Source: Bimuria novae-zelandiae CBS 107.79 (Eukaryota; Ascomycota; Dothideomycetes; Pleosporales; Didymosphaeriaceae). Taken from it: a stretch of DNA of 61,620 nucleotides. The first letter of the stretch is position 1. Each line of letters opens with the position of its first letter. The notes under the pieces were generated by a model that was not told the origin of the DNA, did no database searches, and saw only the letters and a list, made by a program, of their open reading frames with translations. Location of the stretch: NCBI GenBank assembly GCA_010015655.1, contig ML976690.1, positions 117,373 to 178,992 of the forward strand, read 5' to 3'. A program made the position numbers and the translations under genes. This document shows positions 32,254-43,113 of the stretch, one piece after another.

Positions 32254-32640
32254 TGTTAGATTAAAGGGTATTCTTAATAAGATAGAATAATAATTAATTC
32301 TTCCGTATCTATATCTATGTATAAATATAAGGCTCTTTTATTCTTACGTCTTACACTAAGACGCTAATCTATTTTTATTAAGTAAAAAAAGTCGCCCTTT
32401 ATCCTGCCTAGAATTATATAGATAAACTAGACTACTAGTAAAGTCTCTTTATATAGGGTTGCGCTAGCTACCTTTACGTATATAAAGGGCTATATAATTA
32501 GATAAGGATAGTGCGTAACTAAACGTGCGCTAGCCTTATATTCTCCTTGCTATTTTATCCTATTCTAACTTATAATAGATTACCTTGTCTTATAGTAAGG
32601 ATTAGAGTAATTATACTATTACTAATAGTATAATTTAATA
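32254..32640 (-). repeat. LTR of copia family A, minus orientation (387 bp)
   Basis: Reverse complement of the LTR at 37918-38304, with the same 387-bp length and RIP-type differences. Outer end TGTTAGATT (plus strand), i.e. ...TAACA on the element strand. It acts as the 3' LTR of the minus-strand copia remnant to its right. Confidence 0.85.
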
Positions 32641-33362
32641 TACCCCCTTAGCGTCTGGTGTTCATCACGCTAGGGACATACTAGATAATAACTTATTTAT
32701 ATTATACCTTATCCTCCATGCGAGTTAATTTGAATCCTAGTAAAGATTAGAAGAATATTATACTATTAGTAATAGTTTAATAATGTAGTCCTCTAATTGT
32801 TATAACCTTCCTAGGCTAGATTTATTACTCTATCTATAGGTTTAATTTTAAAAGCTTTTATTTACTGCTATAGTTTAGTTAGCGTAACCTTTATTATAGT
32901 AATTTTTTCTATAAGATCGACTAGTCCCAGCTTTTCTAAGAACTTAGTCTATTTATTATATAGTAGCGCTTTTATTAATCCGTCTACTACTATATCTTTT
33001 AACTTCTAATAAGTTATCTTAATCGATCCTTTACCCACTTCTTATTAGAGCTAGTAGTTATATATATCTATATATTAGAGCTTCGTGTGTAGCTTAGCGA
33101 TCTCTTTAGTGATAAGGCGGATAGTCTATTAATTATCGTAATTAATTGTAATTAGGTAATTATTTATAGTAATCTAAAGCTCTTAAAGTAATTATAAAGT
33201 AAAAATAGCTTCCTTAGCTACTTATAAAAGTGCTAGTAATTTAGCCTTTGTTATTAATATAGTAACTATATCTTGTTTGCTTGCTTTCCAGGCAATTAGT
33301 CTACTAAATAGTTTAATAATATATCCTTGTAAACTCTTATAATCTAGAGTATTATTAGTAAA

Positions 33363-33621
33363 TGTCCGTACGCAGGGGCGATACGGCGAAGGGTATTCTA
33401 CAAGGCCTAACACGTGATCACGTGGTTGTCTTATGTAATGTCCGTGCGTAGCTCGCCTCCTGAAATATCGCCACCTTCGTTCGTACAATAGAGAGATAGA
33501 GCAATTACACGAACCAGTTGCCCTCCCTATTACTCCGTATGCTGTGCACACCGTACAAACCTCTTACTTTACCGCACTATGTTCACCCCATGTACAGCTA
33601 GCTGTAAGAGCCCTATTAACA
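33363..33621 (+). mobile_element. Solo LTR, family D (259 bp), TSD GTAAA
   Basis: TGTCCGTACG...TTAACA, flanked by GTAAA at 33358-33362 and 33622-33626. Little mutated compared with the copia sequence it sits in. Confidence 0.88.
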
Positions 33622-36493
33622 GTAAATAATATATTACTAGCTACTTCTAAAGTGTTTACTCCTCCTAGCTATAGACTTAGTAATCTAGTCTTTATAAGGT
33701 AAAAGAGGACTTAATTAGTAGTAGCGTAATAATTCTTGCTTAAATTACATAGAAAACGTAATAGTCTAGAGCTTATAAAGGCAATATTTAGTCAAGTAGT
33801 AACTACTATATAGAGGATTAATCTAATTTTACGCTAGTATTAATTAATTTTAGCTTTACTAGCTAGTCTTATTCGCAAAAGTAATTTAATTAAAGCTATT
33901 AGCGTTTTATATAGTATTTTGTAGTAATCTATAAGACAAAATATCTTATTAATATATAAGACTTATAAAAGCTAGATCCTTCGCTTAGGGCGGTCTCTAA
34001 TTACTTTACCTTTTAGAAACTACTATAGATTCTTTCTACTAGTAAGGATAAACTTAGTATTTATCTTTGTAATAGCTACTTCTGCGTTAGATTTATAATC
34101 CTTCTAATAGGTAATAATTAAATTATTTATATAAAAGAAGAGAATAAGTCTTTTTTAATAAAATAATACGGCTTATAAGGCACTATAGTAAATCCTATAT
34201 TACGGAGTGTAGTCGTGAACTTTCTTTACTAAAATAGGGGAGAGATACGTACTCTATAGAGTGCTTTATATAGTTAAAGGATTATGCCTACTCGCGTATA
34301 TCCGCAGGGCATTTTTATGTAGATTTCTCTATCTAGCTTTCCGTAGATAAAGGCGTTAGTAACATTATATTAGATAAGCTTTAAGTTAAACTAAGCTATA
34401 ATTATTATAGGTATATAAAAGGATTATCTTATAAGCGTTATAGCGTAGATATCTTATAAAGTAAGATATCGCTATTAATCGCCTCTTACTACTAATTTCG
34501 TTTTACACTTTTATAATTAATAGTGTTTGTTAAGCTTATAAGTATACACCTATATATAGTTAAGGATTTAATAACCTTACTTTAAGACTTTATTTTTTTT
34601 ATAGTTTTAAAAATAGAATTACTCGGCTTCTTTTTATATATCCTAAAGAAGGTAATTCTCGGGCTTACTTTTATAGGTAGGTAAATTAAGTATTTAACTT
34701 TAGTATAGTCTTTTGCTTAAAATAATTAGGTAATATAGCTACGCCTTATTAAGTATCTTACTTTTATATTAGCTACTACTACCTATTTTAGTGCCTACTA
34801 TAAAGGCGGCTATCTACGGGCAAACTTCTAACTACTTTATATAAACTATTAGTAATAGTTTATTTTTAAGTTTTCTTATTATTAATTATACAAGAAGTAC
34901 TACTGGTAGTAGTATTATTAAAGGTATTAAATAGTCTAACTAGTACTTTTACTACGACTTATTACCTTATGGCCTACCTCTCTAGCTTCTAAAAGGAGCT
35001 TTACTATAATACTTAGTAATTAATTTGTCCTTATAGAACGACTGTGTCTTCTTATCCTGTGGGATTAGCGATAGAAGTTCGAGACATTATAATAGGGCAC
35101 TAATATTACTTATGTCTCTATAGGCAACGTTGTTCTCTAGGTCCTCTATCTTTTTTAAAAAGATTGTATCTTTATTAAAGATTACGTCACGAACGCTAAC
35201 TATTCTGTCTATTAAAAGTATCTAGATTTTTTAGATATTACTTTATTAATAGCTAATAAGATAACTAAGCTATGTCCTAGCGTTAAGCCTTTATAGCTTA
35301 CTTATACTACGTTTTATATTATCGCTAAGAGTAAAAGCTTTACACCTATAAGCTTTAAAGTAAGCCTAATTAGGTTTCTAGGCATTAGTAATAATTCAAT
35401 TTTACTAGGTAACTTAGGTAAAGAACACTTTATATAGTGTCTTTAAGTTATTACTATATCTAGGGATATAATTATACAGGTAAACTGTAGCTCTCATAAC
35501 CTTTACTTATAACTAATATAGCAAGTTAGTATTAATTTTTATAGTATAGGCTTTATCTTTAATAATATCCCCTAAGCGTTTAGCGCCTTTATTTTAAGCT
35601 TATATATTAAGTATAAAAGGCTTAATCTTAATGCCTCTTACTATATACTACTACTTAATAGCTAGCTTAATAATAGTAATTTTATTATTAGTTTTAATTA
35701 CTTTTACGGTAATATTATACTAGGTTTTAAGGAATATAACTAGTTTATTTAGTACCTTAATAATTATAGTAGCTGTACAGGTTGTCTTAAAGTAGAAGTT
35801 TTATAAGATTCCTAAAAACTAATTAGCGTAAAGTATTTAACTTTACTCCTTTATACTACTATCTTTTTTATAATTATAAAAATTAATAGCGATTTGTTTG
35901 CCTAGTTTATAGTTAGAAATATTTTAAGGTGTATAGTAGATCTATTACTTAGGCTTTAATTTACCGTAAGTAGTATACTTAGTAGTTAAGATTTCTTTAA
36001 TTTACACCCCCTTATATTAATTTACTATATGTTTAAGCGCCTTTAGCCTAACGTAACTTATATATTAATATTATATAAGTGCGTTACCTCGTGCCTACCT
36101 TTAATATATTAATTATTTATTTATTACTAGCGCGGCGCGTATACTATCTAAGATAGTATAGGGCTTAGTCTTATACTTTAGTACCTATTAACTATATATT
36201 TCCTTACGTTCTACTATAGTAGTATTATCTTATTGCTTAATAGTTATTAGGTTGCCCTAGGTATCCTACTAAAACCTATATCTTCTAAGTAGGCAGAACG
36301 ACACCAGGTTATAAAGGAGATTAAGATAATAAGTAATATTATTAAGCCTTATTACTTTGTTTCCTGCTATAGATTTTACGGTAAAATAGATAGTGCTATA
36401 TCCCTTTACCTATATCCGATTATTCCCTGCCTATATGAAGTCCCCAGGCGGTGGTGCTTTATAAGAGACAAAGCGATCGATCTTGTTGAATAT

Positions 36494-36785
36494 TGTCAGA
36501 TTGGAAGGGTAATCTGATAAGATGAAAAGATGATAATTGATTGAGATGAATTGAGGTATGAATTGTGTGTGCTTGTCTCTAAGAGGTCTGGGACTTTGCC
36601 TTTTATCTTTGGGTTGCCTGCCTAGATATCCCTTGCTTTATTCCTTACTTCATCCTTGCTTCATTCCTTGCTTCATTCCTTGCGTCATTCCTTGCGCGTT
36701 GAGCGAGGGCGGAATGCAAGGGCGGAATGTACGGGCGTAAGTGCGCCAGCCTCCTTGCAGATGCAAAGGACCATGTAATCGGACA
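36494..36785 (-). mobile_element. Solo LTR, family B (292 bp), TSD AATAT
   Basis: Same sequence as the LTRs of copia element B but with fewer RIP-type changes. Flanked by AATAT at 36489-36493 and 36786-36790. It contains a 12-bp minisatellite (TTGCTTCATTCC-like). Short open frames inside it are not genes. Confidence 0.9.
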
Positions 36786-36910
36786 AATATATAGCAGGTG
36801 CTGCCTAAATCGAGGATGGCTAAGTATCGTAATAGGTACGTATTTAGGTCGGCATGGAAGGATGCCGCACATAGGCTCGTAAGGATTTCGGCGACTTTAT
36901 ATCTATTTAG

Positions 36911-37917
36911 TTATCTATACTACATTTCGTAATACTAATAAATAACTTCTATTTAGGTTCGAACTTCTTAAGCCTGTTCTTAACACAGGCCTTTATCTTA
37001 TTATACGTGCTATCTTTATCGTGTTCTACCTCTTACTATATAGTATTAAAGTCTAGTTCGCATTACTTAGTAGGGTTATCGCCTTCTTAGAGGGTTAATA
37101 AAGGTAGTTTAGGGCGTGTTAAGTGATCGAGCACTAAGTCCTTATTTATTTTAGTATAGTTAAGTTTTTTTTATAGTAGTAGGTGTTTAGGAGATAAAAG
37201 ACTTTAAGCTATTTTTTTAGTAGTTTTTTAAAAAAGCGTAAAGTGCTTTAATTTTAATCTATTATCTTTATTATCGTTTAGTAGGTCTTAGTCTCTTTAC
37301 GAAAGGGCATTCGCCCTAGAATTTACTAACTTTAGTTTATATATAAATATTATATTAATATAGTTAAGTATGTCTACCTACTGAACATGTTGTTTATTTA
37401 ACCTTTATTTAGTAGCGAAATTCGTAAGGTTCTTATAATTAGTGTAGATTGTAAGGTGCTTTACTACTTAATATATATAGTCTTATTTATTTACGTATTT
37501 AATAACTGCGAGTATCTCTTTATCGTGGATAACGTAGTTATATTTTACCAGGCTATTCTTTACTAAGAAGTAAGCCACTAGGCGTAGAATCCTATTATTA
37601 TTATACTAAAAAAAGTATCCCCTAATTAACTAGCTAAAAGTGTCTACTTCTAGTACTAATTCTTATTTAGGGTTAAAGTAGGCTAGCGCAGGGTCTATAT
37701 AAAACGCTATCTTTAAGAAGTTAAATACGTGCTATTACTCTTATCCCTAGATAAATTCTTCTCCATCACTAATAAGCTTTATAAGGGGGCTTACTATACT
37801 AAAGAAGTCTTATATAAATCTCTAATAAAATTTCGCGAAGTCTATAAAGCTCTAGACTCTTTTTACTAAAGTTAGTAGTTTTTATTCCTAAATTATTTAG
37901 ACTTTATCTAGGTCTAT
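36911..37917 (-). pseudogene. Gypsy pol fragment (reverse transcriptase/RNase H), minus strand
   Basis: AT-rich. On the minus strand one can read DLDKV, then FIDFAKFY, then HDKEILAVIKYVNK, which are Ty3/gypsy RT and RNase H landmarks. There are stops throughout. Both limits are breakpoints against copia sequence and the left one is approximate. Confidence 0.65.
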
Positions 37918-38304
37918 TGTCAGATTGTACTATCAGTGACAGTATAATCACTCTAATCCTCACTATAAGACAAGGTAATCTATCATGAGTTAGAATAGGA
38001 TAAAATAGCAGGGAGAATATAAGGCTAGCGTACGTTTAGTTACGCACTATCCTTATCTAATTATATAGCCCTTTATATACGTAAAGGTAGCTAGCGCAAT
38101 CCTACATAAAGAGACTTTACTAGTAGTCTAGTTTATCTATATAATTCTAGGCAGAATAAAGGATAACTTTCCTTACTTAATAAAAATAAATTAGTGTCTT
38201 AGCATAAGACGTAAGGATAAAAGAGCCTTATATTTATATATAAATATAAATATAAAAGAATTAATTATTATTCTATCTTATTAAGAATACCCTTTAATTT
38301 AATA
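37918..38304 (+). repeat. 5' LTR of copia family A, plus orientation (387 bp)
   Basis: TGTCAGATTGTACTATC...TTTAATA (TA end from an original CA). It is followed within a few bases by GAGTCTCAGTGCCTTAACTAA, a motif also found next to the 5' LTR of copia B and so probably the primer binding region. No matching downstream LTR in this orientation was found in the window. Confidence 0.82.
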
Positions 38305-39890
38305 AATAAGAGTCTCAGTGCCTTAACTAACCTATTATACAATATCTTTATCTATCCTAGGCGATACTACTACAGTTACCCTAACTAATTATATAAACTA
38401 GTCTATATAGTAACGATACCTACGTGGACGCGCTAAAGCCCTTAAAGTATAATAATTTATTAACCTACTATCTAACGATAAGCTAATACTCAAGCTAAGA
38501 TATCTAAACAAGCTAGATATTAGTAACTACGAAGCTATAATAATAGTAAATAACTCTAAAGTAAGCTCTATAACTATAGTAGCGTTAACTAGTTTACGCG
38601 CTAATTAATAAGACTTTATAATACTAACCCTAGCGTTAAGCGTAGTAAATTAGCTAATAAAAATATTTAACCTAACTAAGAATAGTAAGGAGGACTATAG
38701 GGACGTAATAAGATAATATTAATTACGCAATAATAAATATAAAGATAATAAATAATAATATTAACTCTAGAAGGATTACTTAGAATAGATAACTAAGCTA
38801 ATACTTAATATAGTATTAGCGTATTTATAAATACGCTACTGCTTGCCTAGCAGGATAATAAAGTAGTAGATTACCTTACTTATAAAAACTACAAGGGTAA
38901 AGTTACAGGATAAGAAAGATTACGTATAAAATAAGTATTAAAACGCCCTTAAACCCTTAAAAACTATAAGTAGCTAGTTTACATAGCTATTAAAATATAA
39001 TTAAGCTGTTATGGACCAGAAGGCGACGGGTGGGACGAGAAGGCCTTATGACGGCACGCCGGCCCCACCTCGGCTTATGTAATGTCCCAGATCGTCCCAG
39101 GTGCCAAGACCGTGGGACATCGTGGGACCACGTGACGTGGGTCACGTGACGTCCCACGATATCCCAGGAAATCCTAGGAACGAGGGATGTGGGACATCGT
39201 GGGATTCTATAGGACAGGGGAGGTATATAGCAAGGACGGTTCCCTATGTTATTTCCTTCCTTTATAGTTAACTATAATATCTTCTGTGCGAGTACGTTCT
39301 CCTATATAGATTAATAGTTTTCTTACTCGTTATAAGATTAGATTATCTAGCCGCGCTAAGTGTCGCATCAACTTGTACCACTAAATAATCCGTGAAGCAC
39401 CACGATACCTTACCGCCCTAACCCGGATCGGAACAAGGTGTGAGAGCCTCATAACATAAGCTATAACTAAAGTAGAGGCTTTTAGAAATAACGATACCCG
39501 TAGCTAGTATAACATAAAATAAGATTTTATAAAAGCTATGTAAGGAGTTACAGACTTCTAGGCGACTTAATATAAGCTAGCCCTATTATATAATAAGGAC
39601 ATTAAGTAACAAGACACTATAAAACGCTTCTAAGAATATATAGTACCTTGGCACCTAATAAAGCGCAAATAAAAGGGTGCTTTTACTGCTATAAGGTTAT
39701 CTCTCGCTAATAATAGTAAAGCTATCTAGGCTACTAGTAGGAACACCTATATAGCAGATAACAGCGTATTACGATCTAAGAAGCATGTAAGGACCTCTAT
39801 ACATATAAATAATAGGTAAAGAACTAAATCTAAGTAGTTAACTATTAATAGTAGGAAACTAATAATAGCTAGGGGCTAGAAATACCTTAC
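38305..39890 (+). pseudogene. copia gag remnant, family A, plus strand
   Basis: The reading resembles the gag start of copia B: LTNYIN followed by a Trp-derived stop, then RYLRGRAKALKV. The later part (39560-39780) aligns with the gag C-terminal region of copia B. It is split by a solo LTR at 39007-39456. The right limit is uncertain. Confidence 0.65.
39007..39456 (+). mobile_element. Solo LTR, family C (450 bp), TSD TAAGC
   Basis: TGTTATGG...CATAACA with TAAGC at 39002-39006 and 39457-39461. Its left two-thirds is GC-rich and not visibly RIP-mutated. It is dense in CACGTGAC and TGGGACATCGTGGGA repeats. Confidence 0.9.
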
Positions 39891-39899
39891 TTATAGTTA

Positions 39900-41090
39900 A
39901 TATATATATAATTTAGCTAAGTACTAGTACGTCTTTAAAGAATTATAATAAAAATACTTCGTGCTATAAAATTATATTAAGAATACTATAACTTATTAGC
40001 TTAAAAATAAGCTAGAACTACAAAAGCCAGTTTAATTAATGAAGTAATTAAAAAAATTATAAATACTAAAGATAAAGAAATCCTAAGCCCTAACGCTATA
40101 AATAACTAAAGTAGACGCTAATAAATAATAACTACAGTTATAATAGCGTTTTTTTAATACTAAGTAGTAGACTACTTTTTCCCCTTCTCTATTATATTAG
40201 CCCGCGGGAGACAATTCGTAAGCGTATTTTAGAGTACACTCTATAAATAAGCAGGTATTAACTAAAGACTATCTATAGTAAAGCACTTAGAAACAGATAA
40301 GCAAATAGAATAAACAAACTCTATCTTTAAAGCTTACCTTTAGGTATACTATAACTAGTAATAGGATAATTAGATAAAGTAGCTTCTTATAGCTTAGATA
40401 GCTAGTAAAGGGTAAGAAGCTATATTAATAAGAGTTAGCCTATTTTTTATATCGTATAACTAGAATATGAAACTAGTTAAGAAGTTCGAGGTACAGAGAT
40501 TAGCCTTAAAGCTTAAAACTAATATAAAAAGGTTATAAAAGTAATAATAAAGAAGTTTAAAAAAGGTTTTAACTTTGTTTAGATAAAAATAATAATAGCC
40601 TAGTAAGAATAAAAGCGCCTAGCGAACTATTAACGTAAAAATACTTTAATTTTAAAAGAAGGAAATAAGGTATAGCTAAAGTTTAAAAACTACTTCTAAA
40701 ACTAACGTCTAAGTAAGAAGCTTAACTAAAAGTAAGAAAAGTTTACTATAAAGAAGATAATAAACTCTTACGTAGTAGAACTAGATATCCCGCCAAACAT
40801 GCACCTAAGGTTCTACGTAGACAGGCTAAAGTTAGCTTTGTCGAATCCTCTTTTTAGCTAAACTACTAATAATGCTTAGCCCAAAGTAATTATTATAAAA
40901 AAAGGGGAGGAAAAGTATAGTATAATTAATATATATAAAAAACGCTAGTCCTGTAAAGGCAAGAGAATAAAATACCTAGTACAGTAAAAAAAATATTTTT
41001 AAAGAACTTAAGAACCTCGTAAAAACCTTAACTAAGCTACTACGTTAAACTATTAAAAGAAGTTTACTAAGCTATATTAAAATTATAATA
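39900..41090 (+). pseudogene. Gypsy pol fragment (integrase and chromodomain), plus strand
   Basis: Readable: HLETDKQIE with TNSIFKAYL (40280-40340, integrase). At 40880-41080 comes a chromodomain-like stretch: GEEKYSIINIYKKR, then GKRIKYLVQ and EPRKNLN. Ty3/gypsy chromoviruses carry this order. Many TAG/TAA stops are present. The left junction with copia gag is not sharp. Confidence 0.7.
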
Positions 41091-42432
41091 AAAAACTCTT
41101 AATAAGATTTTACTATAATATCTCCTAAATTAGCTTTATTAAGACTTAAAGGAGGCTCTACGGTGCCTGCCTTACTAAGTTAAAAAAACCTAGCTAAATA
41201 AAGGTATTTAACACAAGGGTAAGAATAACATTATTAAGAAATAAAATTAAGTATTAGGGAAGAAAGTTAAGAAGGAATCTTAAAAAAGTAACTTAAAAAA
41301 CTCTTAAAACTACAAGGATAATAAGGGAACTAAATAATTCTTATAATAATAAAGAATAATCACTTATAAATAAAGTAAGCTTTAAAAGCAAACTAAAGTA
41401 AAAAGAAAAAAGTAACTAGGTAAAAAAGATATCTTTAGTTACTAAAAGAATAATAAAACTATTTTTAATAATGTTTAGGTTTACTTCTCCGCCCTCTAAT
41501 ATATTACTAGAATTAGGGAAGCTATTATTCTCCTTACTTAGGCGCTTCTTAATTATAATAGCTTAAAGCCACTAGCGCAAGCCCTAGTAGACTTAAGTAA
41601 GTATATTAGTTTCCGCGAGGATATTTTCTATTATCTAAAGACTATCTATTATAATGCCCTTATCTACTACCACGAACTTATTAAAAAGCTACACGATATT
41701 AGCCTTAAAAGATATCTTTAGTATTTAAAAGAAACTTATAAAAGGGTTCTTATACACTTAATAAAACACTTTAAAGTTAGTAGCATTAATTTAAAAAAAA
41801 ATTAAAAGTCTTTTTAACTATAATAGTAATGCGCTCTAAGATCTAAATAGCCTTAAAAAATGTAATAGGGCCTAAAGTAGTAGTAGTCTTACTCTTAAAG
41901 AAGGCGTAGGAATTAATAATAGTAACCTTATAAGTAAAATAAAACGTATTAAGGTTAGTAAGAAAGGTCTTTTATTCTAAGCTACTTTTTAAAATCTTAT
42001 TCATAAGATAGTCCGCACTAATAATTATAATATTAGTAAATTTTTTATAGCTAACTTTGTTAAGGGCAGGCTAAATTTAAGTAGGAGAAAAAGTTAGTAG
42101 AGCATACCCTAAAGTTATTTAGAATAAGTTAGACTAAAGTATACTTATCTAGTATAGCTATTAAGCTTATAGGTATAGCACTCCTTGCAGGATAATATCT
42201 TGCCTAGTAGTACCTACTAATAGACGCGTTTATAAGTAATATAATTAATATACTAGCGCTTAATTATCGCGCATAGCAAAATTAGATTTTAAAAGCTAAG
42301 CTTATTAAGTTAGTAAGTGCGCACACCTAGGCTAATAAAAAACTAAAAAGAAAGTTAAAAAAAGTAAGAAAGTAAGTTAAAAAATAAGAAAAAGAAAAAA
42401 AAGCGTAAAAAAGGGTCTATAAATTACTTTAT
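41091..42432 (+). other. AT-rich block with an unidentified coding remnant
   Basis: Around 41479-41730 one plus-strand frame runs about 85 codons with only TAG stops: LKPLAQALVDLSKYISF, then YHELIKKLHDISLKRYL. I do not recognise the protein. The flanks are lysine-rich or AT-rich noise. It is probably part of a transposon. Confidence 0.4.
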
Positions 42433-42686
42433 ATGTTGAATGGGCTCTTTTAGCTAGCTACTTATGGGATAAGCACTTAAGTAGCAAGAGTAAGAGTAGT
42501 GTACGGTGTGCACAGCGTACGGATAGTAGGGGTAGGCAATAACATCTGGTTCTTGCTTGTCTTATTCGTCGTACGGACGAAAAGGAGAATATGTACATGT
42601 TCGCGCACGGCTGTTCGCGCACGTGCACGCGCATCCTTCTCGCGCGATAACTAGTATTCCGACCGTAACGCTGCTGCGTACGGACA
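42433..42686 (-). mobile_element. Solo LTR, family D, inverted copy (254 bp), TSD TTATA
   Basis: Reverse-oriented relative of 33363-33621, diverged in the middle but sharing both ends (TGTCCGTACGCA and the GCTGTGCACACCGTACA block). Exact TTATA at 42428-42432 and 42687-42691. Confidence 0.85.
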
Positions 42687-42798
42687 TTATAAGCTTTAAA
42701 GGGGCCAAACTTCTTAGTTAGCTAGCTAAAAAAGATTACGCTAGTGTTAGAAATAGTAGCTTTATTTTTAAAAAGCTTAGTTTACTTAAGTTAGTAAC

Positions 42799-43113
42799 TG
42801 TCAGATTGGAAGGGTAATCTGATAAGATGAAAAGATAATAATTAATTAAGATAAATTAAGGTATGAATTGTGTGTGCTTGTCTCTAAGAGGTCTGGGACT
42901 TTGCCTTTTATCTTTAGGTTGCCTGCCTAAATATCCCTTGCTTTATTCCTTACTTCATCCTTGCTTTATTCCTTACTTCATCCTTGCTTTATTCCTTACT
43001 TTATTCCTTGCGTCATTCCTTGCGCGTTAAGCGAGGGCGGAATACAAGGGCGGAATGTACGGGCGTAAGTGCGCTAGCCTCCTTGCAGATGCAAAGGACC
43101 ATGTAATTAGACA
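42799..43113 (-). repeat. 3' LTR of copia B (315 bp)
   Basis: TGTCAGATTGG...AGACA on the plus strand. It is 23 bp longer than the partner LTR because of two extra minisatellite units. Confidence 0.9.

Larger units (their letters stand above)
32641..36910 (-). pseudogene. copia gag-pol remnant, family A, minus strand
   Basis: Strongly AT-rich and full of TAG/TAA. Readable parts on the minus strand include the RNase H block YKSLQGYIIKLFSRLIAWKA followed by KQDIVTILITKAKLLAL (33222-33362), with reverse transcriptase and integrase further right by alignment to copia element B. The match to element B is evident at 36786-36900 versus 46570-46680. It is interrupted by two solo LTRs (33363-33621 and 36494-36785). 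The right end is lost against a gypsy fragment at about 36910. Confidence 0.75.

Noticed and set aside
36620..36690. Regular direct repeats considered as a CRISPR-like array
   Set aside because: Units are contiguous 12-mers without unique spacers, in a eukaryotic LTR; it is a minisatellite.
36558..36872. Open frames with FIPCFIPC / NEARNEAR repeats
   Set aside because: They are translations of the LTR-B minisatellite, not genes.
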